DNA of 64,000 nucleotides from Pseudomonas sp. L5B5 (lineage in GTDB: Bacteria > Pseudomonadota > Gammaproteobacteria > Pseudomonadales > Pseudomonadaceae): assembly GCF_020520285.1 (NCBI RefSeq), contig NZ_CP084742.1, positions 3,162,001 through 3,226,000 on the forward strand, written 5' to 3'. Positions 45,820 to 54,532 of the stretch are shown in pieces; the first letter of the stretch is position 1, and every line of letters starts with the position of its first letter. Below the pieces are notes generated by a model, which saw nothing but the letters and a program-made list of their open reading frames with translations, did not search any database and was not told the origin of the DNA. The position numbers and the translations under genes were made by a program.

Positions 45820-46383
45820 TCAGAACCAGGGCACCGTCGCACTGGAGCTCAGGCCATAACCGTTGAACGTTCCGGGCTGCGGTTGTTCAAGCAGAGGGCC
45901 GTGGCGAATGAACAGGTTGAACAGCTGATGGCTGGTATGGCTGCGCATGACAGCGAACGGCAGGTCGCAACGTTTCGCCGCGCTGTCGGGCAGGCGCTGG
46001 CGGGCTTCGTCCTCGGTCAACCCATGGCGCTTGATCAGGCGGCGGCGCAGGCGTGCCGGGCTGCTGTCGACCTGCACCCGGCTGACATGGCGATGCTGAA
46101 CCTGCGTCGGCGCCGGGCATGGCTGGCCGATCTGTACATGGTCGCGCATGCCGGTCAGCCAATCGATGGCCAGCAACTGGCCCAGGGCCTGGCGATTGCC
46201 GTGGATGCGCAGGTGCGAGCCCAGGTGCCTGATTGCGCTTCGGGTATCGGGGAAGCTGATGCCGATATCGTTGCGCCGCAGGTCATGCAGGGCCCGATGA
46301 AACTTGTTGAGCAAAGCGCTCATCAATTGCGGTGCGGGGAACTCCGGATCGGCCAGCAGTTTCAAGTCGAGGTAGTGGTCCAT
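45820..46383 (-). CDS. cas6f: Cas6f (Csy4), type I-F crRNA endonuclease
   Basis: Cuts CRISPR transcripts at the base of each repeat hairpin and stays bound to the crRNA as part of the Csy complex. 187 aa. Residues known to be critical in P. aeruginosa Csy4 are all at the same numbers here: catalytic His29 (LNKFHRALHDL) and Ser148 (AVMRSHTSHQ), base-reading Arg102 and Gln104 (VSRVQVD), and the arginine helix with Arg115, Arg119 and His120 (RLRRRLIKRHG). The C-terminal FIRHGP...GTFNGYGLSS is the usual Cas6f end. It follows csy3 by 3 bp and is the last cas gene before the array remnant. Confidence 0.95.
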   Translation of the reverse strand: MDHYLDLKLLADPEFPAPQLMSALLNKFHRALHDLRRNDIGISFPDTRSAIRHLGSHLRIHGNRQALGQLLAIDWLTGMRDHVQIGQPCPAPTQVQHRHVSRVQVDSSPARLRRRLIKRHGLTEDEARQRLPDSAAKRCDLPFAVMRSHTSHQLFNLFIRHGPLLEQPQPGTFNGYGLSSSATVPWF

Positions 46384-46386
46384 GAC

Positions 46387-47409
46387 TCAACCCGCCTCAC
46401 CGAACACGCCACCGCGAATCAGGGTGGCGATCACGAAGTGTTGCTGCTCCAGCGGTGGCTGCCGATCCTTGAGTACCCAGCGGTCCAGCAGGGTGTAGAA
46501 ATCGTCCTTGCTACCACGGGGCTGGCGATAGGCCTTGCCCTGGGTGGTCACCGAACCATAGGGTTCAACAGCGATCGGCCCGTTGCTGTCGGCGCTCTGG
46601 TACCAGGTGTCAATGCTGCGCAGGGCATTGCCGATCTTCTGCGAGTGGATGCCGGCAATGTCGCCCACGCGGTACAGCGTCTTGCTCTTGTCGCCGCGAC
46701 CACGCTCCAGGATCAACTCCTGGGATGGGAACACTTCCTGCCCGGCGCCCATGCGGGCGTAGGCCGTGATGCGCAGCAACACATGCTGCTCGCCGGCCAG
46801 CCCCTGGGCAATCAGGCCAGCCAACGGCTGCAAGGCTTTGCCGTGCCGGCCCTCATCGTCGAAATGACGCAGGGACAGGCTCAGGCTGTCGAAGCGCCAT
46901 TGAGTCGCTGCCCGGCCTTCCATCAGATGCTCGACCTCCACCTCGACCTGCTCGGCGCCCATGCGGTTGCGCCACAGGAAGCGGCCGTTGGCCAGGTTAT
47001 GGGCATAGCGGCGGGCCAATTCGCCGAAGCCATTGGCCTGGACGTACCCCTGTACGGTCTGGAGCAGTTTCTGCCGGTAGGCAAAATCGTTGCAGGCCGA
47101 AGGCTGGCCAGTACCGGCCAGCACTCGCAAGGTGAAGCTGACCCGCAGGGTGTCGGCATCATGCGGCAGGGTCGCAACATCCACGGTTTGCAGGTTGGGA
47201 TGCTCGATGGCGGCATCCAGCTTGGCCGGGTCCAGTTCCTTGGCCTTGAGCCGATGGGAAATGGTCCCGCGCACGGACTTCTCCCGCACCACCACCGGCA
47301 CCCACTGACTGCGCGTCTGCCAGTCACCGGCATGGAACAGCGCATCGGAAGGATCGAGCTTGCGCTCGAAGGCCAGGACCGAAGCGGTTTTCAGAGCGTC
47401 ACTGCTCAT
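46387..47409 (-). CDS. csy3: Cas7f (Csy3), crRNA backbone subunit
   Basis: Six copies of this protein normally form the helical backbone of the I-F Csy complex along the 32-nt spacer. The 340-aa protein begins [28 protein letters not shown], characteristic of Csy3, with [20 protein letters not shown] near residue 35 and a central [17 protein letters not shown] segment near 150. Length equals the standard Csy3 length and no truncation or frameshift is seen. Co-transcribed between csy2 and cas6f. Confidence 0.95.
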   Translation of the reverse strand: MSSDALKTASVLAFERKLDPSDALFHAGDWQTRSQWVPVVVREKSVRGTISHRLKAKELDPAKLDAAIEHPNLQTVDVATLPHDADTLRVSFTLRVLAGTGQPSACNDFAYRQKLLQTVQGYVQANGFGELARRYAHNLANGRFLWRNRMGAEQVEVEVEHLMEGRAATQWRFDSLSLSLRHFDDEGRHGKALQPLAGLIAQGLAGEQHVLLRITAYARMGAGQEVFPSQELILERGRGDKSKTLYRVGDIAGIHSQKIGNALRSIDTWYQSADSNGPIAVEPYGSVTTQGKAYRQPRGSKDDFYTLLDRWVLKDRQPPLEQQHFVIATLIRGGVFGEAG

Positions 47410-47427
47410 GTTCGAACTCCTTTGTAA

Positions 47428-48411
47428 TCAGTCGAAGTGCACCAGCGAGGGCGCGCGGTAGTCGTTGCGACAGCGGTACAGGCCCTGGTCGCTGCGGGAG
47501 TCGGCGTACCACAGCAGCTGTTGCGGGGACTGCAAGCGGTGGGGGCTGACCCACTGCCCGATGCCATAGAGGTTTTCCACGAAGCGAAAGGCCGTTTGCG
47601 GGTCGCGGGCCCGAGCGACCGAACCCGGCGCTTGCAGCGCGGTGAGCGCGCCATAGCCCACGGGGATCGGTACCAGCCAGCCCAGGTCGGTGCGGTCGTT
47701 GCACCACTGCACCGGCCCTGGAGCCTCTGCCTCGTCGACGGGGGTTACGCTGGACCAGTTGATCCGCGCCAGCGACAGCCAGGCATCCAGCACAGTGGCT
47801 TCAGGTTGACGGCTTTGCAGATCGCGATGACGCCGCTCCAGCAGGTCCTGGCGCTCCACCAGGGTGAAGCCCGGCAACAGGCGCAACTTGGCCTGATAAA
47901 ACAACTCGTCCCGCGCCTCTTCGTCACCGGTCATGGGCATCGAATACGGCTGCTGAATACCCCGAGGAGCGCCGGAGGGAATCACGCTGCCGCCGGCGAT
48001 GCGCATCTGCATCAACAGTTCCCGCACTTGGCGGGCGATGGTGCTCTGCTGGTCGTCAAGGGCCTGGCTCTGGATCGCGAATACCAGGCTGATCTGCAGG
48101 TGGATGCGCCCTTCTTCGTTGATCGCCGCCATGCTGCCATCGCGGCTGAGGGGGTTGCGGGTCAGGTGCAGCCGGTTGATGAAACCAGCAGTGGAGACCT
48201 GTTCTTGATGATCGTGGACCACCACGCCCACCGCGTTGAACTGTAGATCCAGGCCCGCGTCGATGGTCTTGCGCTCCAGGGCCCACATCAGCCCGAGAAA
48301 GGCGGTGATCGAGGGGAAGCCATGGGTCAGCGGGCTGGAGAGGCAGTTGGCGTTCTGTACTTGCAGGTGAGGGATGACCAGCAGGTGCTCGAAATGTGGG
48401 CACTCAGCCAT
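47428..48411 (-). CDS. csy2: Cas5f (Csy2), crRNA 5'-handle subunit
   Basis: Binds the 5' handle of the crRNA together with Csy1 at the tail of the Csy complex. 327 aa from the ATG at 48411 (MAECPHFEHLLVIPHLQVQNANCLSSPLTHGFPSITAFLGLMWAL), a typical Csy2 start. IPVGYGALTALQAPGSVARARDP near residue 275 and the C-terminal QGLYRCRNDYRAPSLVHFD are also conserved in Csy2 proteins. It overlaps the end of csy1 by 8 bp. The open frame extending to 48462 is not used. Confidence 0.93.
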   Translation of the reverse strand: MAECPHFEHLLVIPHLQVQNANCLSSPLTHGFPSITAFLGLMWALERKTIDAGLDLQFNAVGVVVHDHQEQVSTAGFINRLHLTRNPLSRDGSMAAINEEGRIHLQISLVFAIQSQALDDQQSTIARQVRELLMQMRIAGGSVIPSGAPRGIQQPYSMPMTGDEEARDELFYQAKLRLLPGFTLVERQDLLERRHRDLQSRQPEATVLDAWLSLARINWSSVTPVDEAEAPGPVQWCNDRTDLGWLVPIPVGYGALTALQAPGSVARARDPQTAFRFVENLYGIGQWVSPHRLQSPQQLLWYADSRSDQGLYRCRNDYRAPSLVHFD

Positions 48412-49756
48412 GTCCCTCCTCCCGCTCCGCCCCGTCACGGGGAGTGCAAGAACACTCGGCATCGACCACGGCTTGCCTTGCCCAATGAGCCTGTTCGGTA
48501 TCGCCCACCGGCAGCCCCCGCTGCAGCAGGAAGGTGTTCAACCAGTGGCCGAAACGCTGGGCGATTGCGTCCGGCCAGCGGCGCTGGGCGAAGGCAGCAG
48601 TGAAGGCCAAGTCCGCTTCCTGGTGGCCGTCACGCGGCGCCAACTGCGCGCGTTGCGGGTCGAGCCAGAGTTGTTCGCACAGCGGCAACTGGCACCGCCG
48701 GTCACGACTCCAGCCAGCCACCAGCGATGCACGCAGACTCAGGCCAAAGGCCGCCAACGCCCGGCCCAGGGCTCGTTCGATGCGTTCACGTTGGGTTCGA
48801 GTGCGCAGGCTGCGCGCCGGGTCGGCTCGCAGCAGAGCACAGAGGGCTTCGATCAGTTCGCCCATGTCTTCGAAATACCGCAGGCGGCCGAAGACTGAAT
48901 CCAGGTGCAACAGGTTGCCCGGATGCTGCTGTCGCCATTTGGGTGGCAAGGACGCCAGCAGATAATTCACACCGCCACGCTCGCTGTTGAGCAGGCTGAC
49001 GTTCTGCGGCTTGGTTCCGCCGAGCTTGCGCACCAGCAGTTGCGGATAGTCGCGGTAGATGCCGTCATGGGCGACGCGCTGGCGCCGGGCCTGGCGCGCC
49101 ACCTGGTTGCTTTTTCCGAAGCGTGCATCGTTGATATCGGCATGGACCGCGTGGACCAGGCTGCTGGGAAACATTGGTTGCAGCAACTCGAAACCGGCAT
49201 CGTCGCCAGGCTCGCCCGACACACACCAGAACAGCTGCTTGGCCAGGGCGTGGGAGCTCAAGGCCGGATTGGGGCGTACCAGGCCCTTGAAGGCTTCGGC
49301 CCAACTTCGCGCCAGGACCGGGTCCGGGCCCAGGGCGGCCAACAGGTCGGCATCGTCCTCCCGCAACCAGTCCAGCAGCCGACGTTGCTCCACCTCCAAC
49401 CTGAGGAACTTGTAGATATCCAGCGCTGCGGCGTTGCCGACGATGTCCTGCGCGTAATCGCTGCCCAGCATGTGGCTGCCGACTTCCCGGTGCCGCGGCA
49501 ATGTTTGCGGAGCGGCATGCAGGCTGCTGCCACGAGCGTCGGGGTGGGTGGCCTTGAGCACATGGGTGACAGCCTGGATCTGCCCTACTCGGCGAGCGGC
49601 GTCGGCGAGCCAGGTGGCGTATTCATATTTTGCGGCGCTGAGCGCATCGCTTGTGTCAGCGCCTTTCAGTTTTGCGTCCCGCCGTTCATGGATGAACGCC
49701 GTGATGGCGTTACGAAAAAGCAGAGTGCGCGTTATGTGATCCGATCCTTCGTTCAT
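48404..49756 (-). CDS. csy1: Cas8f (Csy1), large subunit of type I-F complex
   Basis: Large subunit that recognises the protospacer-adjacent motif and recruits Cas3. 450 aa, starting MNEGSDHITRTLLFRNAITAFIHERRDAKLKG, with AAKYEYATWLADAARRVGQIQAVTHVLKATHPDARG near residue 45, GNAAALDIYKFLRLE near 107, and GGTKPQNVSLLNSERGGVNYLLASLPPKW near 249, all Csy1 landmarks. AAGGAAGAG before the ATG is a good ribosome-binding site. The 131 bp separating it from cas3 hold no gene. Full length, with no visible lesion. Confidence 0.94.
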   Translation of the reverse strand: MNEGSDHITRTLLFRNAITAFIHERRDAKLKGADTSDALSAAKYEYATWLADAARRVGQIQAVTHVLKATHPDARGSSLHAAPQTLPRHREVGSHMLGSDYAQDIVGNAAALDIYKFLRLEVEQRRLLDWLREDDADLLAALGPDPVLARSWAEAFKGLVRPNPALSSHALAKQLFWCVSGEPGDDAGFELLQPMFPSSLVHAVHADINDARFGKSNQVARQARRQRVAHDGIYRDYPQLLVRKLGGTKPQNVSLLNSERGGVNYLLASLPPKWRQQHPGNLLHLDSVFGRLRYFEDMGELIEALCALLRADPARSLRTRTQRERIERALGRALAAFGLSLRASLVAGWSRDRRCQLPLCEQLWLDPQRAQLAPRDGHQEADLAFTAAFAQRRWPDAIAQRFGHWLNTFLLQRGLPVGDTEQAHWARQAVVDAECSCTPRDGAEREEGHG

Positions 49757-49887
49757 ATCTCTTCCTTGAGTGAACTGACAGATGACAAATCTATAACGGT
49801 TTTACCGGGCACTTAGCCACTACCGTTTTTCGGCCATCTGGGGTTTGCCCCTCAAGAACCTGGCTCCTGGAGGGCACCGGTGTTGGG

Positions 49888-52800
49888 TCACGGTTTTGCA
49901 CCCACTCCCAGTACCGGATGAAAACGCCAACCATGGGTGCTGTCGCTCAACTTGACCGTGGTAAAGCGCTCGGCGCAGGCCCGCAGCGACAGGCCTTGAA
50001 TGTCCGCCTGCTCGATCAGCAGCGACAGCAGCTCATACCGCCCCCAGGGCCTGATGCCTGGGCCGGACAGTTCCTCCAGATCGACTTCCTCCAGCAACGA
50101 AGACGCCGGCAGATAGAGATCAGGCGTACGCGACCCGGGCTGCTGATGAATACGGTGCAGGACCAAACGTTGTTCATCGTCATCAGGCAACCACAACAGC
50201 TCCGTCTCCCTGATCGTGTTTTCACGAAAAGGCTGCTGCTGGGGCAAGGCCCAGGTCAGGGCCGCCCTGGGGTATTGCCAGGCACAGGCCGCGTCCAGAT
50301 CGAAAGCCACCGGCTTGACCCCGCGTGGGGTCGGTTGGCCTGCGCGGCTGCGAACCTTGGGCAGCATCTGCGCGCTGAGCCGCGCATGCTCCAGGTCCAC
50401 CAGGTTGTGCCGTGGACGCCACGCCTGGCTGGCCCTGGGCTGGATGCGCGGACGGGCGCTGAGCTCCTGGTAGTCGGCCGGATCCAGCAGCTGCCCGAGG
50501 CGATGGCTGGCCAGGCGCATGGGGTGATCCGCCTGGCGGTTGCCATGCTCGAAACCCGGGCGGATGAACGCTGCGGCTCCAGGCTGTTCGAAATGCCGCA
50601 GGTTGCTATCGAAGATAAACATGTTGGCGTGCCGGCACGGCTGCTGGCGGTGGCGCTGTACCCGCCCGGCCAGCTGGATCAGCGAACGCATCGATGAGGG
50701 TTCGACCACTGCCCAGTCGTAGTCATGGTCGCGCCCGACTTCAGTGACCGGTGACCCCAGCACCACGAACACCTGCTCCTCTTCGGGGTACTGGTCGAGC
50801 AACTGGCGGATCTGCGGTTGGTCATACACCGCGCCCGGCTGCCGACGGTCCAGGCAGGTGTCCAACTGCGCCTCGATGGCCGAGCGCAGCAACAGCGGGA
50901 ACCGCGAGTGGTAGACGCACAGATGAATACGTTGGCCGGCTGGCGCGCCGAGGGCGAACAGGGCCAGGGCGACATCGAACAGCGGTTCGATATTGGCCAT
51001 GCGCACCAGGCCAAAACTGACGCGCTTGCCACTGTGCGGGCACACCTCGGCATGCCGGGCATGGGCCCGCAACATCGTGGCCCGCACCTGTTCGGCGAAC
51101 GCCCGGCGTATGTCCGCCACTGGCTGCGCGCCAATGCTCAAGGCAACCAGTTCGCCACGCTGCCTGGGCTCGATACGCCCGAGCGCCTGCACCCGCTGGT
51201 CAACGAAGGCCCGATGCTGTTGGCAGAAAGCCTCGGCGTCGTGGCAGTTGAAGGGCTGGGCCGTGAACTCATCGATCCACAGGCAAGGAATCTCGCCAGG
51301 CGTGTCGGGCTGTCCACGGTTGCGTCGATAGTGCCGGCGCCCGGCACCATAGGCCTGGAACATCCCCTGCACCAGGGCCGCTGGCAGGGTCGCCGACGAC
51401 AACAGCACCCGCGTGCCCAGCAAACCTGCCCAGTACACCAGGCGCGTCAGGGCCGGCAGGTCGGCCAGGTCGAAATCATCCAGCTCATCGAGCACCAGGT
51501 CGCTGCTGAGCAGGCGCAACATCGGCGCAATCTGCCGCCCGGCCCTTTGCGCTTCGGTGGCGGGCATCAAGTGATCGATGGTGCAGACCAACATCGGCGC
51601 GTTGAGCAACGCGGTGATCTGGGGCTGGCTCAGCACCTTGGACAACAGGCTGTGGGCGGCCAGCGAGCCCTCGTAGCGCACATGGCTGTCTTCTTCGATC
51701 AACGCCTGGGTCGAAGCCGAACCGCTGGCTTCGGCCTCGGCCTGGTAATGCTCGAACAACGCCCGACTGGCGCAACCGCCAACCCGGATGGCCAGGTCGT
51801 CGTCCCCCAGGTTCAGTAGCTGGCGGTAGCTGTTGCCGGTCTGCAAGGTCAGGCTGCGCAGCCCCAGGGCGAAGGTACAACGCATGCCGGCCTGGGGGTC
51901 GGCCAGGGCATGCATGATCCGTGCGTTGGCCAGGGTCTTGCCGCATCCGGTAGAGGCCATGTTGACGATAAAGGCCCCTTGTCGCTGCGACTGGCCACGC
52001 AGGCCGGTCGCCGCATCCACCGCCTGATCCTGCCAGGCAAAACGCCCGGAACCACTGCGTTTGCGCAAGCCTGCATGACGCGCCAAACGCGGCAGACACC
52101 GCTCGAAATCGGGCAAGCCATGGACGATGCTGCGGGTCATGCGGGCAACCCCGAGCAAGTGTTCATCCAGGGGCTGCTTGAGCTGGCCGTCGCTATGGGT
52201 ATTGGCGAACACCGAGCCCTGGTCATCACCCCTGACCCGCTGGCTCGACTCCGGCGGCAGGCTGGAATAGTGATGATCAGCCAGCATCAGGCTCATGCGC
52301 GCCAGGTGCATGACATAAGGGTTGTCCAGCCAATCGCCATGCCCAGGCTTGGCTTGCAGCACCAGCAACCGCTGGGCGATCTTGGCCGCCTGGGCCCGCC
52401 ACTTGGGATAGACCACGGGCAGGCCGTGCGCGAATTGCCAGAACCCCTCGACCTCTTCGAGCGGCGCCGAACGACTGCATTCGTTCCACTCGTGGGTGAT
52501 GCCTTCGATCAGGTTGTCCAGCATCGCGGGATTGAAGCGGGCGGACTTCTTGCCCAGCCATGATTGCTCACCATCACCGGCCTCGTTCCAGCTGGGCAGC
52601 GTCGGCAGGCGATGATGGCTGACCACCAGCCAAGCCACGGCAGCCGCCAAGGGCGCGAGCTGCTTGAATGGCGGCGTCGTGACATCGAGCCCATCCCGCT
52701 GAAAACGCCCGGTAGCCAGCCAAGTCTGATCATCCTCGGCACTGGGCGCTGCCAGGCGCCGGAGCCAGGCGGGATCATCGTCAGCCCCGACAAAAGCCAG

Positions 52801-53055
52801 GAACAGTCGCAGCGATACCCACTCATGGCGATACAGGTCCTTTTCCAGGCCGCGGCGCCGCAGCTTCTGCTGGAAGGCCCGGCTGGCCTTGCCCACGTCA
52901 TGCAGCAGCGCCGCCAATTGCGCCAGCAGCGAGATGTCATCAGCGGTGTGCCAGTCCTTGCTTGCGGCACTACGCAGCAAGTCAGGGTGGCGAGTGCGTT
53001 TGGAGTGAAGCTCTGTTTCTAGAATCGCGGAGTTGATGTCTTCCATGAAATACAA
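49888..53055 (-). CDS. cas3: Cas3 (type I-F) lacking the usual Cas2 domain
   Basis: HD nuclease-helicase that degrades DNA unwound by the Csy complex. The HD domain starts at once: DWHTADDISLLAQLAALLHDVGKASRAFQQKLRRR (residues 34-68), with the metal pair His-Asp in LLHDVGKA. Walker A MASTGCGKT is near 365 and the DExH-type motif LVLDELDDFD near 520. The C-terminal helicase and accessory domain run to residue 1055. Standard I-F Cas3 is a Cas2-Cas3 fusion with about 95 more N-terminal residues; here these are absent. An in-frame TAA lies about 36 nt upstream of the TTG at 53055. The ATG at 53046 (MEDINSAILETELHSKRTRH) is the more likely start. No cas1 is found in the window. Confidence 0.93.
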   Translation of the reverse strand: MYFMEDINSAILETELHSKRTRHPDLLRSAASKDWHTADDISLLAQLAALLHDVGKASRAFQQKLRRRGLEKDLYRHEWVSLRLFLAFVGADDDPAWLRRLAAPSAEDDQTWLATGRFQRDGLDVTTPPFKQLAPLAAAVAWLVVSHHRLPTLPSWNEAGDGEQSWLGKKSARFNPAMLDNLIEGITHEWNECSRSAPLEEVEGFWQFAHGLPVVYPKWRAQAAKIAQRLLVLQAKPGHGDWLDNPYVMHLARMSLMLADHHYSSLPPESSQRVRGDDQGSVFANTHSDGQLKQPLDEHLLGVARMTRSIVHGLPDFERCLPRLARHAGLRKRSGSGRFAWQDQAVDAATGLRGQSQRQGAFIVNMASTGCGKTLANARIMHALADPQAGMRCTFALGLRSLTLQTGNSYRQLLNLGDDDLAIRVGGCASRALFEHYQAEAEASGSASTQALIEEDSHVRYEGSLAAHSLLSKVLSQPQITALLNAPMLVCTIDHLMPATEAQRAGRQIAPMLRLLSSDLVLDELDDFDLADLPALTRLVYWAGLLGTRVLLSSATLPAALVQGMFQAYGAGRRHYRRNRGQPDTPGEIPCLWIDEFTAQPFNCHDAEAFCQQHRAFVDQRVQALGRIEPRQRGELVALSIGAQPVADIRRAFAEQVRATMLRAHARHAEVCPHSGKRVSFGLVRMANIEPLFDVALALFALGAPAGQRIHLCVYHSRFPLLLRSAIEAQLDTCLDRRQPGAVYDQPQIRQLLDQYPEEEQVFVVLGSPVTEVGRDHDYDWAVVEPSSMRSLIQLAGRVQRHRQQPCRHANMFIFDSNLRHFEQPGAAAFIRPGFEHGNRQADHPMRLASHRLGQLLDPADYQELSARPRIQPRASQAWRPRHNLVDLEHARLSAQMLPKVRSRAGQPTPRGVKPVAFDLDAACAWQYPRAALTWALPQQQPFRENTIRETELLWLPDDDEQRLVLHRIHQQPGSRTPDLYLPASSLLEEVDLEELSGPGIRPWGRYELLSLLIEQADIQGLSLRACAERFTTVKLSDSTHGWRFHPVLGVGAKP

Positions 53056-53385
53056 CCGCCTGCTGCATCGTCCATTGAGCGCTAGCGGTTATAAGCAATG
53101 TCCGATTGTTCGTCCATGGCGTATTGAAAGTTCAAATAGAGGGCATGAAGGCACGTCCCAAGCCCCGGCAAACAGCAACCGCCCCCTGCTGGAGCCAGGG
53201 TTTACGGGCACAAGGCCAAGGTAAAGGAAGAGTTATGGCCAGCTGCGCACGGGCCCATGACTGAAGATCTTGGCCGGCAGATTGCGGGCTCGCCAAGGCA
53301 TCCCGCTGGCGACGTTGCACACCGGGCACTGGGGCGAGAAAGCGCCCCAGCGGGAGCAAGCTCCCTCGCCACAGGTGGTGCGCAC
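53056..53385. repeat. cas3 upstream region with REP-like palindrome
   Basis: The region where cas1 and the Cas2 part would normally lie holds no coding remnant that I can recognise. A REP-like inverted repeat with GCGCCCCAGCGGGAGCAAGC and CCCTCGCCACAG (53341-53374) is similar to the one at 35019-35120. On the minus strand, TTGCTTATAACC near 53085-53096 contains TATAAC and could be a -10 for cas3. Confidence 0.5.
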
Positions 53386-53763
53386 TCAGTCAGGGGAAAG
53401 GCGATGGCCATCGAGCAAGGCATCCACCACGCCGCGAGCCATCTCCACCGAATGCACCAGGGACCAGATCAAACCACGCTCGACGCCGCTGGCCTGCTCG
53501 GTGATCTCATCGGACACCTCCTCGGCGGCCTTGAGCAGCATGGACACATGGACCAGGGCCTCCTCGGCACTGATGCCGGAGCGGACGTTGAACAATGAAT
53601 CGCGACCCACCGCTGCGGCGACCGTGGGTTTCAGCGTCCGGATCAGCGAACCGGTACGGGTGTTCACCAGTGCATGGAGAATCACCTCGTTGGCCCGGTC
53701 ATGCTCCGGGTTGCGACGTGAAACAGAAGAGAAAATGGGTGGATCGGGGACGAGCTTTTTCAT
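53386..53763 (-). CDS. DUF6124-like (DUF3077-type) Pseudomonas protein
   Basis: A 125-aa cytoplasmic protein starting MKKLVPDPPIFSSVSRRNPE, the shared opening of a Pseudomonas-specific family of short proteins (DUF6124/DUF3077). A predicted helical region follows (NEVILHALVNTRTGSLIRTL, then NVRSGISAEEALVHVSMLLKAAEEVSDEITEQAS and LIWSLVHSVEMARGVVDALLDG). AAGGAGCTACACC precedes the ATG, a strong ribosome-binding site. The distinct feature is the long structured leader. Function is unknown; no catalytic motif is visible. The frame open back to 53895 runs through the leader and is not used. Confidence 0.7.
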   Translation of the reverse strand: MKKLVPDPPIFSSVSRRNPEHDRANEVILHALVNTRTGSLIRTLKPTVAAAVGRDSLFNVRSGISAEEALVHVSMLLKAAEEVSDEITEQASGVERGLIWSLVHSVEMARGVVDALLDGHRLSPD

Positions 53764-54065
53764 GGTGTAGCTCCTTGGAGTTGAGCTATCACCCGACGCT
53801 GCTAAACGTGAGGGTGGCAGCTGTACGCGGGTTAGCAGACCGGTCCAAGGAACCCGGCGCACCCGAGGGTGCCCCACGCACAGCCGCCATAACAAAACCC
53901 AGCAGGTAGATAACCAACTGGGCTGACGACGATGCTTACGAGTCTTGGTATCGGGCTGCTAAACCCGATCACTGAGGGTCAGTGACGAACCGAGACTAGT
54001 GAGCAGAGTGCTCACCCGCAAGCGCCAGGAAGTCTCTCGGAAACCCCTTACAAAAGAAAGAGACT
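53764..54065 (-). ncRNA. structured leader RNA of the DUF6124-like gene (candidate)
   Basis: Minus-strand transcript into the gene. Outer stem: 53888-53877 pairs with 53827-53816 (GGCGGCUGUGCG with CGUACAGCUGCC), including G-U pairs at two places that would be A-C on the other strand. Inside are hairpin GCACCC-TC-GGGTGC (53859-53872) and stem CGGGTT/AACCCG (53828-53833 with 53851-53856), giving a three-way junction. Upstream are hairpins CCCAG/CTGGG (53898-53922), ATCGGG/CCCGAT (53950-53969) and CACTGA/TCAGTG (53970-53984). GTTTAGCAG occurs twice (53799-53807 and 53956-53964), with a related CTGCTAAC between. It ends about 50 nt before the ATG. Confidence 0.55.
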
Positions 54066-54074
54066 TGGATGGGT

Positions 54075-54490
54075 TTTGAGCCTGTCGAAGGCTAAGAAAG
54101 GCCACAAAATCTTCGGCGGATTCAAGATCCAGGCGGCCGCTGCGCGCCCGTGCGCAGCCTTCGGCAGCGGCTACACGAAGCGATGCCAAACACGCACACC
54201 ACACCCCGCGATGCGCCGCCCGGTAGGGCGCGCCGTGGTGCTGGTGATCTTGACCCACCCGCCCCCTGGGGAGGCCGAGTGCAGGTGCTTATCAGGGGAA
54301 TGGCGCGCAGCGCCCCTCGACGCAGTCGAGGACATCGCTGGAAGCGATGCCCCCTGAGAAGTACCGGAACGAGGGAACCCGAGCGCAGCGAGCGGCCGGA
54401 CGTGGGGGCAAGCGTTTTTGGTTACTTTTTTGGCGTTTGAAAAAAGTGACCCGCCGTAAGGGCGGAACCATAAGCAAGCCACCCCACCAA
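54075..54490. repeat. dispersed structured intergenic element
   Basis: Gene-free, G+C-rich sequence that ends in the block GTTTTTGGTTACTTTTTTGG, with GAAAAAAGTGACCCGCCG and GTAAGGGCGGAACC (about 54414-54474). The two halves pair, GGTTACTTTTTT with AAAAAAGTGACC, and CCGCC with GGGCGG. I recognise this block as a sequence that recurs between genes in fluorescent pseudomonads, which I cannot verify here. No gene is supported. Confidence 0.5.
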
Positions 54491-54532
54491 CAACGGATAT
54501 GTACACAAAACCCAAAGAGCCCGGGCCGGCTA

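Noticed and set aside
53056..53385. Remnant of cas1 or of the Cas2 domain upstream of cas3
   Set aside because: An in-frame stop lies about 36 nt upstream of the TTG, and no frame here shows Cas1 or Cas2 features; only a REP-like repeat is seen.
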